Part shown: positions 35,451 to 44,468 of the stretch, piece by piece | Layout of the letters: every line of letters starts with the position of its first letter | Position numbering within the stretch: the first letter of the stretch is position 1 | DNA from: BOG-908 sp964250925 | Lineage (GTDB): Bacteria; Pseudomonadota; Alphaproteobacteria; Acetobacterales; Acetobacteraceae | Length of the DNA stretch: 64,000 bases | NCBI GenBank assembly: GCA_964250925.1 | Contig: CAXUHU010000002.1 | Location: forward strand, 41,221-105,220 | Direction: 5' to 3' | The notes under the pieces: generated by a model | What the model was told of the DNA's origin: nothing | Database searches by the model: none | The model's input: only the letters and a program-made list of their open reading frames with translations | Program-made: the position numbers and the translations under genes

Positions 35451-36400
35451 GTGAGCACCACTGCGCCCGACTTCCTGGCCGCATCGCCGCTGAGTGCTGA
35501 TGCGGCAAGACTTTTTATCGGGGCACGCCTGGCGCAGCTCGACCATGCGCCCGATTTCCTCGACAGCCAGGCCGTTGCCGCGTTGATCGACTATGCTGCG
35601 GGCTCCCCGCTCCGGCTGCGGGCGGCGCTAGCAAGCACGCTTTTTCTGGCCTCCACCGAAAACGCACTCCATGTCGGGCGAGCACTGGTGGAGCGTGCCC
35701 TGCACGATGACGACGCTCGGGCAGCGCCCCGACTCCGGCATCCGCGCAGCCGGCTGGCGTGGCCGGTAGCCGGTGCGGCGTTGACAGGAATTGCAGTTGC
35801 CCNNNNNNNNNNGCTGCATCGCTGCTCCCGAACCGGGTGCGGCCGCCCACGCTGTTGCCCGCCCCCAACGCCACGCCGGCGTCGCACCTCGCTGCTTCTG
35901 TGCCAAGGCCGCCGCCCGCCGCGGCTATCGCGCCGAAACCGGAACCCGCGTCGAAGCCGCAGCCGCAGCCGCATGCGCCTGCACGGGTCATCCTAAGTCC
36001 CCCGCCCACGCCCACGCCGCCGCCCTTGACCGAGCAGCGTGTTGCGGCTCCCGTGGTGCCGCCCGACGTCCTGCCCGCAGCACCGCCGGCGACGGCGGTC
36101 CTGATGTACTCGGCGCGCGACCCCGCCGCGCTCAGCCGGCTCGATACGTTGGTGCGGCGGCTGCGGCAAGCGGGCATCGGCCAAATTGAAACCCGCGCCG
36201 TAGCCGCATCGGGCCCAGCTCGGCGTTCCGTGTCGTATTTCTTTGCCGACGACTACGAACCGGCGCAGGTGATCAGCTCGGTGCTGCTGAACCAAGGGTG
36301 GCCACGCATGCCGCGAAACTCCTTGGCCCCCAGGCTTGTTCTGACTCCGACCGGAGTTGCCTTGCGACACCCCGGGCTTATCGAAGTATGGCTACCATGA
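35451..36400 (+). CDS. Membrane protein with ExeA-lid-like N-terminus, Pro-rich linker and beta/alpha tail (interrupted by gap)
   Basis: From GTG 35451, 5 bp after the polymerase. Residues 1-90 (LSADAARLFIGARLAQLD, DSQAVAALIDYAAGSPLRLRAAL, ALHVGRALVERAL) resemble the helical lid that follows the AAA+ ATPase in ExeA/GspA, but no Walker motifs are present. A membrane helix (WPVAGAALTGIAVA) runs into ten Ns. After the gap the frame changes and continues with a Pro/Ala-rich linker and a C-terminal domain (about 100 residues, SRLDTLVRRLRQAGIGQIETR, SVSYFFADDYEPAQVISSVL) that recalls LytR_C/SPOR-like modules. The frames need a real gap of 10+1 (mod 3) bases. The family parallels are inference; function unknown. 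Confidence 0.65.
35803..35812. other. Assembly gap (10 Ns) inside a coding region
   Basis: Ten Ns at the end of the predicted membrane helix; the reading frame differs on each side, so the gap length is a placeholder. Confidence 0.98.
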
Positions 36401-36414
36401 TCAGGAGACCGACT

Positions 36415-36849
36415 ATGCGCCTGCGCCTCACCTTTTCCATAATCCTGCCTGGCATGCTTGCGCTGGCCGGGCCTGGGCTCGCCGCCTCGCCCGCTGCACC
36501 GACCACGGAAAACAAGTCGCCCGCGCCCGACGCCATCGACGTCTATTTCGAAACCGGAAGTGCCCGCATACGCCCGGCCGATCTGGCGGAGCTGGACCAT
36601 GCCGCACGCCTCTACCGTGACGGCCAGCCGATACTGATGACAGTGGCCGGCAGTTCGGACGCAACCGGTTCGCCGCAGGCCAACCTCCGCCTATCTCAGC
36701 TTCGCGCCTACGCCGTCTATAGCGGGCTGGTTGCCCGCGGCATCCCGGCCAACCGCTTTCAGATACTCGCCAAGGGGCAGACTGATCCCGCGGTGCCCGG
36801 CGATGGGCTGGATCCGCACAACAGGCGCGCCGAGATCACCTGGAAGTAG
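36415..36849 (+). CDS. OmpA-family protein, peptidoglycan-binding domain
   Basis: 144 aa from ATG 36415 with AGGAG at ideal spacing; an ATG at 36397 overlaps the previous stop. Signal peptide (to about residue 24), short linker, OmpA-C domain: DVYFETGSARIRPADLAELD, VAGSSDATGSPQANLRLSQLRAYAVYSGLVARGIPANRF and GLDPHNRRAEI with the conserved Asp and Arg that contact diaminopimelate. It probably tethers an envelope complex to peptidoglycan. Part of the rightward polymerase-to-Sel1 run. Confidence 0.85.
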   Translation: MRLRLTFSIILPGMLALAGPGLAASPAAPTTENKSPAPDAIDVYFETGSARIRPADLAELDHAARLYRDGQPILMTVAGSSDATGSPQANLRLSQLRAYAVYSGLVARGIPANRFQILAKGQTDPAVPGDGLDPHNRRAEITWK

Positions 36850-36875
36850 CCTGGCTGCAAGACGCCGCTGCCGCA

Positions 36876-37634
36876 TTGGGACGAGGCGCCGGGCTGGCGT
36901 CGGTGATTGCCGTATGTGCGGCGGGGATCAGTCGTGCGGCCGTACCCCCAGCCGATCCGCAAACGCTGTTCGGCCAGGCCGTTGCGGCCGACCTTGGCCG
37001 TGACGGACACCCCGATCCGGCACGGGCTTTTCGTCTTTACAGCCAGGCCGCTGCCGCCGGCCTAGCTGAAGCGCAATTGAACGTCGCCGTGATGCTGGAT
37101 AGCGGGCGCGGGGTGCCGCACGATGCGGCGGCGGCTGCCGCTTACTACGGCCTAGCCGCCAGCCAGGGCGTTGCGCGCGCTGCCTACGACATGGGGCAGC
37201 TCTATGCCGATGGTGAAGGTGTGCCCGCCAACCTAGACCTCGCCCGTGCCTGGCTGCTCACCGCGGCGGCCGAGGGTCTCTCGGCGGCGCGCGTCCGGCT
37301 AAGAAGCCTGGCTGCCGGACCGGCGAGACCCGCGGGCCCGCCGACGCCGCCCGTGCCGTTGCTGCCAAAGGCGGGGGCGATCGTATTACGCCCGGCGCCG
37401 TTGCAGTTTGTCTGGACTGCCATGGCGCAACCGGTGGCTGCGCAGTTTTACGTGGAAGTGACGGCTTTGGAAGGGACGGCCACGCACGACGTCTATGCGG
37501 CACAGGTGGCCGTCTCGGCCGTCACGGCCAAGCTGCAAGCCCAGCCTGGCCGCTATGCCTGGCGCGTGTTCACCGTCTGCCCGGCACTCGGCCGCTACGT
37601 CCCCTCACCCTGGGTCGCATTCTCGGTGCTTTGA
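36876..37634 (+). CDS. Secreted Sel1-repeat protein
   Basis: 252 aa from TTG 36876; no ATG precedes the signal peptide (ASVIAVCAAGISRAAV). Two to three Sel1 repeats (about 45-135: DPARAFRLYSQAAAAGLAEAQLNVAVMLDSG and two further units) are followed by a beta-rich C-terminal domain (LQFVWTAMAQPVAAQFYVEV, PGRYAWRVFTV) like a fibronectin-type module. Sel1 proteins act as protein-protein adaptors. Last gene before a strong terminator. The start codon is uncertain. Confidence 0.75.
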   Translation: MGRGAGLASVIAVCAAGISRAAVPPADPQTLFGQAVAADLGRDGHPDPARAFRLYSQAAAAGLAEAQLNVAVMLDSGRGVPHDAAAAAAYYGLAASQGVARAAYDMGQLYADGEGVPANLDLARAWLLTAAAEGLSAARVRLRSLAAGPARPAGPPTPPVPLLPKAGAIVLRPAPLQFVWTAMAQPVAAQFYVEVTALEGTATHDVYAAQVAVSAVTAKLQAQPGRYAWRVFTVCPALGRYVPSPWVAFSVL

Positions 37635-37643
37635 CCCACTGGC

Positions 37644-37677
37644 GCACGATAGCTTCTGGCAGCCGAAGCTATCGTGC
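37644..37677 (+). terminator. Strong hairpin terminator after the polysaccharide/envelope run
   Basis: GCACGATAGCTTC, an 8-nt loop and GAAGCTATCGTGC form a perfect 13-bp stem, followed by TTTA. It lies 10 bp after the Sel1 gene stop. It would end the 34138-37634 transcript. Confidence 0.8.
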
Positions 37678-37710
37678 TTTAGCCCTTGGTTTTGGCGAGC
37701 ATGTTCATTG

Positions 37711-37745
37711 CGGTTGAAGGTCAGCCTGATGCGATCATGCTCTAG
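37711..37745 (-). repeat. Dispersed intergenic repeat, copy A
   Basis: On the minus strand it reads CTAGAGCATGATCGCATC followed by AGGCTGACCTTCAACCG. The same element occurs at 50186-50218 and 51960-51995, with a decayed form near 45201-45230. It sits between the terminator and the DUF3431 gene and so argues against a start for that gene inside it. Confidence 0.7.
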
Positions 37746-37764
37746 CGACCCGGACCCATCGCCC

Positions 37765-38682
37765 ATGCATCAGCTCATCATCGCGCGCTACGCCGAAAAA
37801 CTCGATTGGCTGGCCGACGTGCCGCCCGAGTTCGAGGTGCACGTCTATAACAAGGGCGCGCCCGTCACGGCGCCTGCCGTGCTGGCCCGGGCCGCTCGCG
37901 TCTCGCAGCGCCGCAACGAGGGCCGCGAATCGGAAACCTACCTATTCCACACCGCCTGCCTGCCCAGCGTGCCGACGGCCAAGAAACCTGCCGACCCGTT
38001 CGTCGTGTTTGCCCAGGGCGACCCGTTCGAGCATAGCCCCGACTTCTTGGCCCTGCTGGCCGCCTGGGGTGCCTGGGCGGACGTGCAGCCGCTCTCCTGG
38101 CGGTGGAAGACCCGGCGCGACATCCCGCCCGCCGCGGTGCTGGCGCGCGAGACCGGCGGTTTCGTCGAAGGCCTGCGCGTGCGACCGGAGCTGTTTTCGC
38201 TGCAGAGCTGGACTCCGCTGGGCTTCCACGACGTGGGCACCTTTTGGCTGCAGGAAACCTACCGGCAGATCCACGGCCTGCCGGACGGCACCAACATCGC
38301 CGCGCATTTTTTGGCCATGTGCGGGCTGATCAACTTGGCCGCACAGGCCGACTCGCATCTGCTCGGACGCTTCTCCTACGGCGCGGTGTTTGCCGCCCGC
38401 CGCTCGCTCGTCCGTGCCGTGCCGGCGGAGGCGTTGGCCAATCTGCGGCGGGCAGCACTTGGCCACGAGGTTTACGGCTACGTGCTCGAGCGGCTGTGGC
38501 TGCACCTGTTCGGCCTGCCGTTCACGCAACCCGCGCTGTTGCCCGCACGCCCGCCAGCGCCGGCCGAGGCCGCGGTCGCCGGCCCTGCCTTCGTGCCGCC
38601 CGACCGCACCAGCCCGGGCCGCAAGCGCGTGCGCAAGCTGGTCGGGCGGGTCGGCAAGCTGGTGCAGAGCGTGCGCGGCTGA
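37765..38682 (+). CDS. DUF3431 family protein
   Basis: 305 aa from ATG 37765; upstream starts fall within the dispersed repeat. The opening LIIARYAEKLDWLADVPPEFEVHVYNKG is the DUF3431 signature (a glycosyltransferase-like opening found in fungi and bacteria). ESETYLFHTACL, VVFAQGDPFEHSPDFL and HEVYGYVLERLWLHLFG follow. The last 50 residues are basic. The activity is unknown; the fold class suggests sugar transfer. Its stop overlaps the DUF885 ATG. Confidence 0.75.
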   Translation: MHQLIIARYAEKLDWLADVPPEFEVHVYNKGAPVTAPAVLARAARVSQRRNEGRESETYLFHTACLPSVPTAKKPADPFVVFAQGDPFEHSPDFLALLAAWGAWADVQPLSWRWKTRRDIPPAAVLARETGGFVEGLRVRPELFSLQSWTPLGFHDVGTFWLQETYRQIHGLPDGTNIAAHFLAMCGLINLAAQADSHLLGRFSYGAVFAARRSLVRAVPAEALANLRRAALGHEVYGYVLERLWLHLFGLPFTQPALLPARPPAPAEAAVAGPAFVPPDRTSPGRKRVRKLVGRVGKLVQSVRG

Positions 38683-40442
38683 TGCCGATCGGTCGGTGGG
38701 CAGCGGGTTTGGCCGTGCTTGCCACGATCCTGGCCGACGCCGGCCTTGCTTGTGCGCAGTCGCCCTCCCTGCCCTCCTTGCTAAGCGCCTATGATGATTG
38801 GCTCGCGGAGGCGGACCCGGTCTCGGCCGGGCAGCGCGGCGACGTGCAGGCGGCCGCGCGCTGGCCCGACGACAGCCCGGCGGCGACAGCCGCACGCATG
38901 GCCCGACTCCGGCGCATCCGGGCGGACCTGCAAGCCATCTCACCGGACGGACTGACCGGCGAGGCATGGTTGAACCGTGCGGTGCTGGATTGGACCGTCG
39001 ACGTCGCCTTGCAAGGCGAGCGGTTCGACGAGGCGCGCATACCGTTCACCAGCGACGAAGGCTTTTTCCTGCTGCCGACCTACGCGGCCTCCGGCACGGC
39101 CCTGCGCACGGCCGACCAGGTGGAGGCTTGGCTTACCCGTCTGGAGCGGCTGCCCGCCTATTACGCGACCGAGATCGCCAACATGCGGCGCGGCCTGGCC
39201 ACCGGCTTCGTGCAACCAAAGGCGACCGTGCTCGCCGCCCTGCACACCACGCGCCTGGCGGCGGACGCGGCGCCCGAACGCGACCCGCTGCTGGCGCCGG
39301 TCGAGGCCCTGCCGCCTGCCATGCCGGCCGACGAGCGCGCTGCATTTCGCCGGCGTGCGCTGGCAGTCCTGGACGGACCGGCGAAGCAGGCACGGATCGG
39401 GCTGGCCAATTTTCTCGAGCACGACTACCTGCCGCATGCGCGCGACACGATCGGCGCAGCCGCGCTGCCGGATGGCCGCGCGTACTATGCCTATCTTGTC
39501 CGGCGCGAGACGACCACGGACCTGACGCCGGACGCGGTGTTCGCCATCGGGCAGGCCGAAATCGCCCGTATCCGCCGCGCGATGGACGCGGAAATTGCCG
39601 CCAGCGGATTCCAGGGTAATTTTGCGGCGTTCCAAGCGATGCTTCGCCGAGACCCGCAATTCTACGTGGCCACGCCGGAAGCCCTGCTGGAAAAGGCGAG
39701 CCGGCTGGCCAAGCGCGTGGATGACCAGCTGCCGCGCCTGTTCGGCCGCCTACCCCGCCTGTCCTACGGCGTGCGCCCTGTGCCGCGCGCCATCGAGGAA
39801 GGCTACACCAGTGCGCGCTACGACCCCGGCAGCCCCGAGCAGGGCATCGCCGGCGGCCTGATGATCAACACGTCGCATCTCGACCAGCGCCCGTTATACG
39901 AGCTGCCTGCCCTGGTGGCCCACGAGGGTGCGCCCGGCCACCATATCCAGATTGCCCTGGCCCAGGAGCTGACCGGCCTGCCGATCTTCCGGCGCGACCT
40001 GCAGATTACAGCCTTCGTCGAGGGCTGGGCGCTGTATGCCGAACAACTGGGCACGGAACTCGGCCTTTACGCCACGCCGTATGAACGGTTCGGCCTGCTC
40101 TCGATGGAGATGTGGCGCGCCTGCCGGCTGGTGATGGATGTGGGCATCCATTGGCGCGGCTGGACGCGCGACCAGGCGCTGGGCTGCCTGCGTGACAACA
40201 CCGCACTGGCGGAACGCAACATGCAGAGCGAGGTGGACCGCTACATCGCCTGGCCCGGACAGGCGCTGGGCTACAAAATCGGTGAGCTGCGCATCATGGC
40301 GCTGCGCCACCGTGCCGAGGCAGCCCTGGGAGCACGTTTCGACGAGCGGGCGTTCCACGACGTGGTTCTGGACGAGGGCGCCATGCCGCTGGCCATACTG
40401 GAGACCCGGGTGACGCGCTGGATCGGAGAGCGGGGGAAGTGA
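38682..40442 (+). CDS. DUF885 family secreted protein (M32-like metallopeptidase fold)
   Basis: 586 aa from ATG 38682, overlapping the previous stop. Signal peptide ending near GLACAQS. The DUF885 hallmark LVAHEGAPGHHIQIALAQEL contains a zinc-type HExxxxHH arrangement, with the second conserved block AFVEGWALYAEQLGTELGLY. The family is predicted to be a periplasmic zinc peptidase; no substrate is known. Length is usual for the family. Followed by glk with 4-bp overlap. Confidence 0.88.
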   Translation: MPIGRWAAGLAVLATILADAGLACAQSPSLPSLLSAYDDWLAEADPVSAGQRGDVQAAARWPDDSPAATAARMARLRRIRADLQAISPDGLTGEAWLNRAVLDWTVDVALQGERFDEARIPFTSDEGFFLLPTYAASGTALRTADQVEAWLTRLERLPAYYATEIANMRRGLATGFVQPKATVLAALHTTRLAADAAPERDPLLAPVEALPPAMPADERAAFRRRALAVLDGPAKQARIGLANFLEHDYLPHARDTIGAAALPDGRAYYAYLVRRETTTDLTPDAVFAIGQAEIARIRRAMDAEIAASGFQGNFAAFQAMLRRDPQFYVATPEALLEKASRLAKRVDDQLPRLFGRLPRLSYGVRPVPRAIEEGYTSARYDPGSPEQGIAGGLMINTSHLDQRPLYELPALVAHEGAPGHHIQIALAQELTGLPIFRRDLQITAFVEGWALYAEQLGTELGLYATPYERFGLLSMEMWRACRLVMDVGIHWRGWTRDQALGCLRDNTALAERNMQSEVDRYIAWPGQALGYKIGELRIMALRHRAEAALGARFDERAFHDVVLDEGAMPLAILETRVTRWIGERGK

Positions 40443-41419
40443 CGGCAGCCATGGAGATCGTCGTCGTCGACCTGGGCGGCACCAACGTGCGTTTTGCCGT
40501 TGCCGAAGTGGGCACAGGCGGCGTAGGCGCGCTCGGCTCACCGGTCACCCTGCACACCGCAGATTATCCTAGCCTGGCCAGCGCCTGGGCCGCCTACGCC
40601 GCGCAGGCCGGGCGAGCCCTGCCGAAGGCTGCGGCGCTGGCAGTCGCCAGCCCGATCGCCGGTGCGGTTTTGAAGCTGACCAACAGCCCGTGGGTCATAC
40701 GGCCGGCCACGTTGGCGCAGGAGTTGGGGGTGGAGAGGCTGACGCTGGTCAACGATTTTGGCGCGGTCGGCCATGCGGTGGCTCAGTTGCCGCCAGCCTT
40801 CCTGCGCCACATGGCCGGCCCGGACGTACCCTTGCCGGCCTTGGGCGTGATCGGGGTTCTTGGTCCAGGAACCGGGTTGGGCCTGGCACAGGTGCTGCGA
40901 CGGCGGCAGGGTTATGACGTGCTGGAAGCCGAGGGCGGGCATATGGACTTTGCCCCTGTCGATACGATCGATGACGGGCTGCTGGCCGTATTGAGGGCGC
41001 GCTTCGGCCGAGTGTCGGCCGAACGCGTCATCTCGGGCCCGGCGCTGGCGAACATCTACGGGCATCTGGCCACTATGGAGGGGCGGGCGGTTCGCACGCC
41101 AGACGATCATACGCTGTGGGCCTCGGCACTGGACGGCAGCGACGCCCTGGCGGCAACAGCGCTGCAGCGGTTCTGCATGTCGATGGGCAGTTTTGCGGGT
41201 GATGTCGCCCTGGTGCAGGGCGCAAAGGGCATTGTGATCGGCGGCGGATTGGGTGCGCGTCTCGCCGACATACTGCCCGGCTCTGGCTTCGCTGCCCGCT
41301 TTGTCGCCAAGGGCCGCATGGAATCTCTGCTCTCGACCATTCCGGTCAAGATGATCACACATCCGCAACCGGGCCAATTCGGTGCGGCTGCCGCCTTCGC
41401 CAAGGAGCACTTCGGATGA
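40439..41419 (+). CDS. glk: Glucokinase
   Basis: 326 aa from GTG 40439 (overlapping the DUF885 stop) or 322 aa from ATG 40451. Phosphate-binding loop VVVDLGGTNVRFA, LTNSPWVI, LVNDFGAVGHA with the catalytic Asp, GVLGPGTGLGLA (ATP loop) and EGGHMDFAP show a bacterial hexokinase of the Glk type. It phosphorylates glucose to glucose 6-phosphate, the precursor for GalU and glycolysis. It is followed by the LolA-like gene with 4-bp overlap. Confidence 0.93.
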   Translation: MTAAMEIVVVDLGGTNVRFAVAEVGTGGVGALGSPVTLHTADYPSLASAWAAYAAQAGRALPKAAALAVASPIAGAVLKLTNSPWVIRPATLAQELGVERLTLVNDFGAVGHAVAQLPPAFLRHMAGPDVPLPALGVIGVLGPGTGLGLAQVLRRRQGYDVLEAEGGHMDFAPVDTIDDGLLAVLRARFGRVSAERVISGPALANIYGHLATMEGRAVRTPDDHTLWASALDGSDALAATALQRFCMSMGSFAGDVALVQGAKGIVIGGGLGARLADILPGSGFAARFVAKGRMESLLSTIPVKMITHPQPGQFGAAAAFAKEHFG

Positions 41420-42033
41420 GAGCCCTGTTGACGAGTCTTTCGGCTACGTCGCTGGCCTTGCTTCTGTCCGCCTGCATGCAAAATCCCAAACCGGCCTTGA
41501 CCGGCGCCGATCAGGAGGACATCGGCCGCATCACGGCTTACCTGAACGGCATTCCAAGGTTCGAGGCGCATTTTACCCAAACCGGCAGCTATGGGGCGGG
41601 CACTGGGCTGATCTGGCTGGACCGGCCTGGCCATTTGCGCATCGATTACGCCGGCGCCGGCGCGCGGGTGATCGTGATCACGGATGGCCGGGTGCGTATT
41701 CTGGACCGCGCCACCGGTGCGCTGACGACCATGCCGGTTTCACGCACGCCACTAGGACTGTTGTTGACGCCCACGGTCATGCTGGCAGGTGCCGCGCATA
41801 TGGAGAGCTTGGCACACGAGGCCAATGGCATACGCCTAGTGCTGAGCAAGGCGGATGCACCCGCGCAGGGCAGGCTGACACTGGACTTTTCCGATCGGCC
41901 GTTGGCGTTGCAGGCCGTGACGGTGATGGACGCTGCACAGCGCATGCTGACCATGCAGCTCACCGACGTCGATGCGGCGCCGGTACTGACGCCTGACCTG
42001 TTTAGACCCCCTTCGATACCGCCTAGAAGCTGA
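41416..42033 (+). CDS. LolA-like lipoprotein carrier protein, itself a lipoprotein
   Basis: 205 aa; ATG overlaps the glk stop (ATGA) and has AAGGAG upstream. LolA fold: ITAYLNGIPRFEAHFTQTGSYGAGTGLIWLDRPGHLRIDYA, then VITDGRVRILDR. The signal peptide ends in LLLSAC, a clear lipobox, so the protein is predicted to be lipidated. Classical LolA is a soluble periplasmic shuttle; a membrane-anchored homologue is unusual, and the role (lipoprotein or other lipid transfer) is uncertain. Confidence 0.85.
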   Translation: MRALLTSLSATSLALLLSACMQNPKPALTGADQEDIGRITAYLNGIPRFEAHFTQTGSYGAGTGLIWLDRPGHLRIDYAGAGARVIVITDGRVRILDRATGALTTMPVSRTPLGLLLTPTVMLAGAAHMESLAHEANGIRLVLSKADAPAQGRLTLDFSDRPLALQAVTVMDAAQRMLTMQLTDVDAAPVLTPDLFRPPSIPPRS

Positions 42034-42106
42034 TTGCCGCAAACCCCGGAGCTCCACGGCTCACGGCGATACAGCGCGTTTGGAAGGCACCCGCGCAATG
42101 GCGACT

Positions 42107-43705
42107 TTAATTGGTCAGCCGCGTCGTACTCCCGACGGCTTCGTTGATCAGGGCGATCATCCCAGCCTGTATCTCGCTCGGTGCAGTGGCCACGATAACG
42201 TCGCTCGCCGACGATGCGCAGGATTGCAAGGCGGAGAGGACGCTAGGTGTGGATGCGCCGGTTATGTAGGGCTGCAGAGGCATGTTGAACGGTAGATACG
42301 GGGGCGCCGAGTTGTACGGGGTGTAGAGGACGTATATGGTGTAGCCTGCGCTCTTCATCCCGTTACAGACTGCGGGATTGATCGGCCCTTCGGTCCTTGG
42401 AATGGATTGCGGATTGGTGTCGTCTTCGATTCCATCGGTGACCAGAATAACTGATTTCCTTGGTGTGAGCGCGGTGTTGCCCGAGCCGCTCGGCCCAGTG
42501 CTGCTTTGCAGGTCCGAAAGCGCTACGCCGATGTTGGTGTTGGGTATGTCGAGCGTCACTGGCGGGGTGATCGTGCTCAGCGCCGCGATCGCGGCCACGG
42601 CTCCCGCGTTGCGGGTCACCACGCCATGAACTGTGGTATCTATCGGCGCTTCGGGAAAGATCGGGGTTACATAGGTGGGACTGGTCATGTTGAGACCGCC
42701 GAAGGCATAGACCCCCACGCTCAACTGACCGACGGCCTTTTCGAGTGTCTCCATCTGGGCAATGGCCGTGCTGGTGGCCGACTGGACCACGTCGAACCGC
42801 ATCGTCTCCCCTGACGCCCTTGCCAGACCGTAGTAGTCGCTCGGATTTGCAGCCGTGGACGTCGCACTCCAGTGACAGGCGAAGGCGCAATACTGGGTGG
42901 AGGGCAAGGTCGCAATAGGCACCGTCGTGCCGCCGCTGCTGACATTGGTCGTGTTGTAACCGGTCAGCTGCCAAGCGCCAGTGCCGCCATCCCACCCAAT
43001 AAGGGAGCTACCGCCACTGACGACCGAGTTCAGCAGGGTTGGAGACGTGGGTAGCACCTGCTTCATCCTAGCCTGGAACTTTGCCAGGTCGGCATCTGTC
43101 GCGGGAAGCATCATCGACGACGTGTTGTCGAGAAGAAAGTCCAGCGTGCCATAGGCATTAACGGTGATGCTGGCCGAGATCGTGTTGGCTATGGTGGCGC
43201 CGTTGCCTGCGACAGGCGGTCTGGCGATGTTGGTCACATTACCGACGCCCGCAGTTCTCACATCGCTGTCGCCGCTTTCACCACCGCCGGCTTGCGCGGT
43301 TCCGCCCTGAAACAAGTTTGGCAATATCTCGCTTATCGTAGCTGTGTAATTGACGGTGGCTACGAAGTTGTTGCCTGTCTGGGTGATCGTCGGGGTTTCG
43401 GCAAAGTTTTGTGCCTGCGGCACGCTGCCGGCTTGTGCGGTCCACCATTGATTGGCGGCTGCGATCGCTTCGGGAATGTATTGGGTGGACGACTGACCTC
43501 CCGCATAGCCGGCGGCGGCAGTACGGGCGCCCGCCAGGGCTGCCGCATCGGCGGCTAAATCCAGCTTGGACTTTGCCTGCATCACCCAGCCGTAATCTAT
43601 GACCAGAGCTGTCAGCATGGTGATCGGAATGACAGAAAATGCAAAGATTATGGCGACGGCGGCAGATTCGTCGGAGTAGGCCGAAACTATGGTATTCCGC
43701 TGCAT
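42107..43705 (-). CDS. TadG-like pilus assembly protein with VWA-type domain
   Basis: 532 aa from ATG 43705 with GAGGAAC at about six bases; an ATG at 43720 is the alternative. N-terminal pseudopilin-like hydrophobic segment (AVAIIFAFSVIPITMLTALVIDY) followed by KSKLDLAADAAALAGA, the TadG/TadE-type signature. The large extracytoplasmic part has a von Willebrand A-like region: LDFLLDNTSSM (MIDAS-like DxTSS), VGVYAFGG, SVILVTDGIED. Part of a tadE-tadE/F-tadG trio. Tad prepilin, ATPase and secretin genes are not in the window. Confidence 0.85.
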   Translation of the reverse strand: MQRNTIVSAYSDESAAVAIIFAFSVIPITMLTALVIDYGWVMQAKSKLDLAADAAALAGARTAAAGYAGGQSSTQYIPEAIAAANQWWTAQAGSVPQAQNFAETPTITQTGNNFVATVNYTATISEILPNLFQGGTAQAGGGESGDSDVRTAGVGNVTNIARPPVAGNGATIANTISASITVNAYGTLDFLLDNTSSMMLPATDADLAKFQARMKQVLPTSPTLLNSVVSGGSSLIGWDGGTGAWQLTGYNTTNVSSGGTTVPIATLPSTQYCAFACHWSATSTAANPSDYYGLARASGETMRFDVVQSATSTAIAQMETLEKAVGQLSVGVYAFGGLNMTSPTYVTPIFPEAPIDTTVHGVVTRNAGAVAAIAALSTITPPVTLDIPNTNIGVALSDLQSSTGPSGSGNTALTPRKSVILVTDGIEDDTNPQSIPRTEGPINPAVCNGMKSAGYTIYVLYTPYNSAPPYLPFNMPLQPYITGASTPSVLSALQSCASSASDVIVATAPSEIQAGMIALINEAVGSTTRLTN

Positions 43706-43739
43706 GACGATGTTCCTCATCAGGACGACAGGCGTGCTG

Positions 43740-44468
43740 TCACGATGTAGGCTGGTTGCAGCCGTTCGGCGGCGTACCGACCAGCAAAGTATTGGGGTAG
43801 GTGTATGAACGCGGATTGAAATAACCGCTTTGACGCATGGTGATAGGGCCGATAAAACGGCCAAAGAACGGCGTATACTGGTACATGATGTCAACCGCCA
43901 GCACGGCGGTGAGTGCGCTGACGACGCCCGACGTTGGCACCGTCGTTGGAACACCGTTGACGTAGAGCGGATCGGCTGAAGCCGACACCTGCGAAATGAT
44001 GTTACAGCCGCGCGATAGCGGCTGGCCGTATTGGAGGGGAGCGCTCCAGGCTACCGTCGCGGTGTACGAGGTACACGTCAGACCGGCCGTGCATCCCGTT
44101 TGTGTTGGTGTAAACGATACCTCAGACACTGTGACGGCGTAGGGTGGATGGGGGTTGTTCTTGGCGTTGTAGGTAGGAACGTTGGCAAGCCCGGGGAAGA
44201 CGGCAAAGATGACGCTGCTGGCTTCGTTAAGCTGCACGAGGGTCAGCAGAGACGTCTGATCAACCTGGATAGAAAGCTGACTCGCCATCAGACCTGTCTG
44301 TTGGACGGTGCTGTTGAGCAGGTGGTATTTTATGATAGCCTCGGAAAGGTCCACGGCCGCCATCAGAAAGATGCTCATCGTCGGCGCAATGATCGCAAAT
44401 TCCATGCTGGCGGTGGCCGAGCGGCTGAACGGCCGACATAGTGCGACCCGGCGCGCGGGCGCCGTCAT
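43740..44468 (-). CDS. TadE/TadF-like minor pilin
   Basis: 242 aa. SATASMEFAIIAPTMSIFLMAAVDLSEAI is the TadE-type N-terminal class: a short basic leader, ASMEFA with the conserved Glu at +5, then a hydrophobic helix. The ectodomain is beta-rich with three cysteines near the middle (TGCTAGLTCTS, SRGCNII). It overlaps the stop of the preceding tadE-like gene by 4 bp. It would be processed by a TadV-like peptidase, not found here. Confidence 0.82.
   Translation of the reverse strand: MTAPARRVALCRPFSRSATASMEFAIIAPTMSIFLMAAVDLSEAIIKYHLLNSTVQQTGLMASQLSIQVDQTSLLTLVQLNEASSVIFAVFPGLANVPTYNAKNNPHPPYAVTVSEVSFTPTQTGCTAGLTCTSYTATVAWSAPLQYGQPLSRGCNIISQVSASADPLYVNGVPTTVPTSGVVSALTAVLAVDIMYQYTPFFGRFIGPITMRQSGYFNPRSYTYPNTLLVGTPPNGCNQPTS

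Noticed and set aside
38103..38681. Extended frame upstream of the DUF885 start (779-codon form)
   Set aside because: The extra N-terminus overlaps DUF3431 in another frame and is Ala/Arg-rich noise; the signal peptide begins at ATG 38682.
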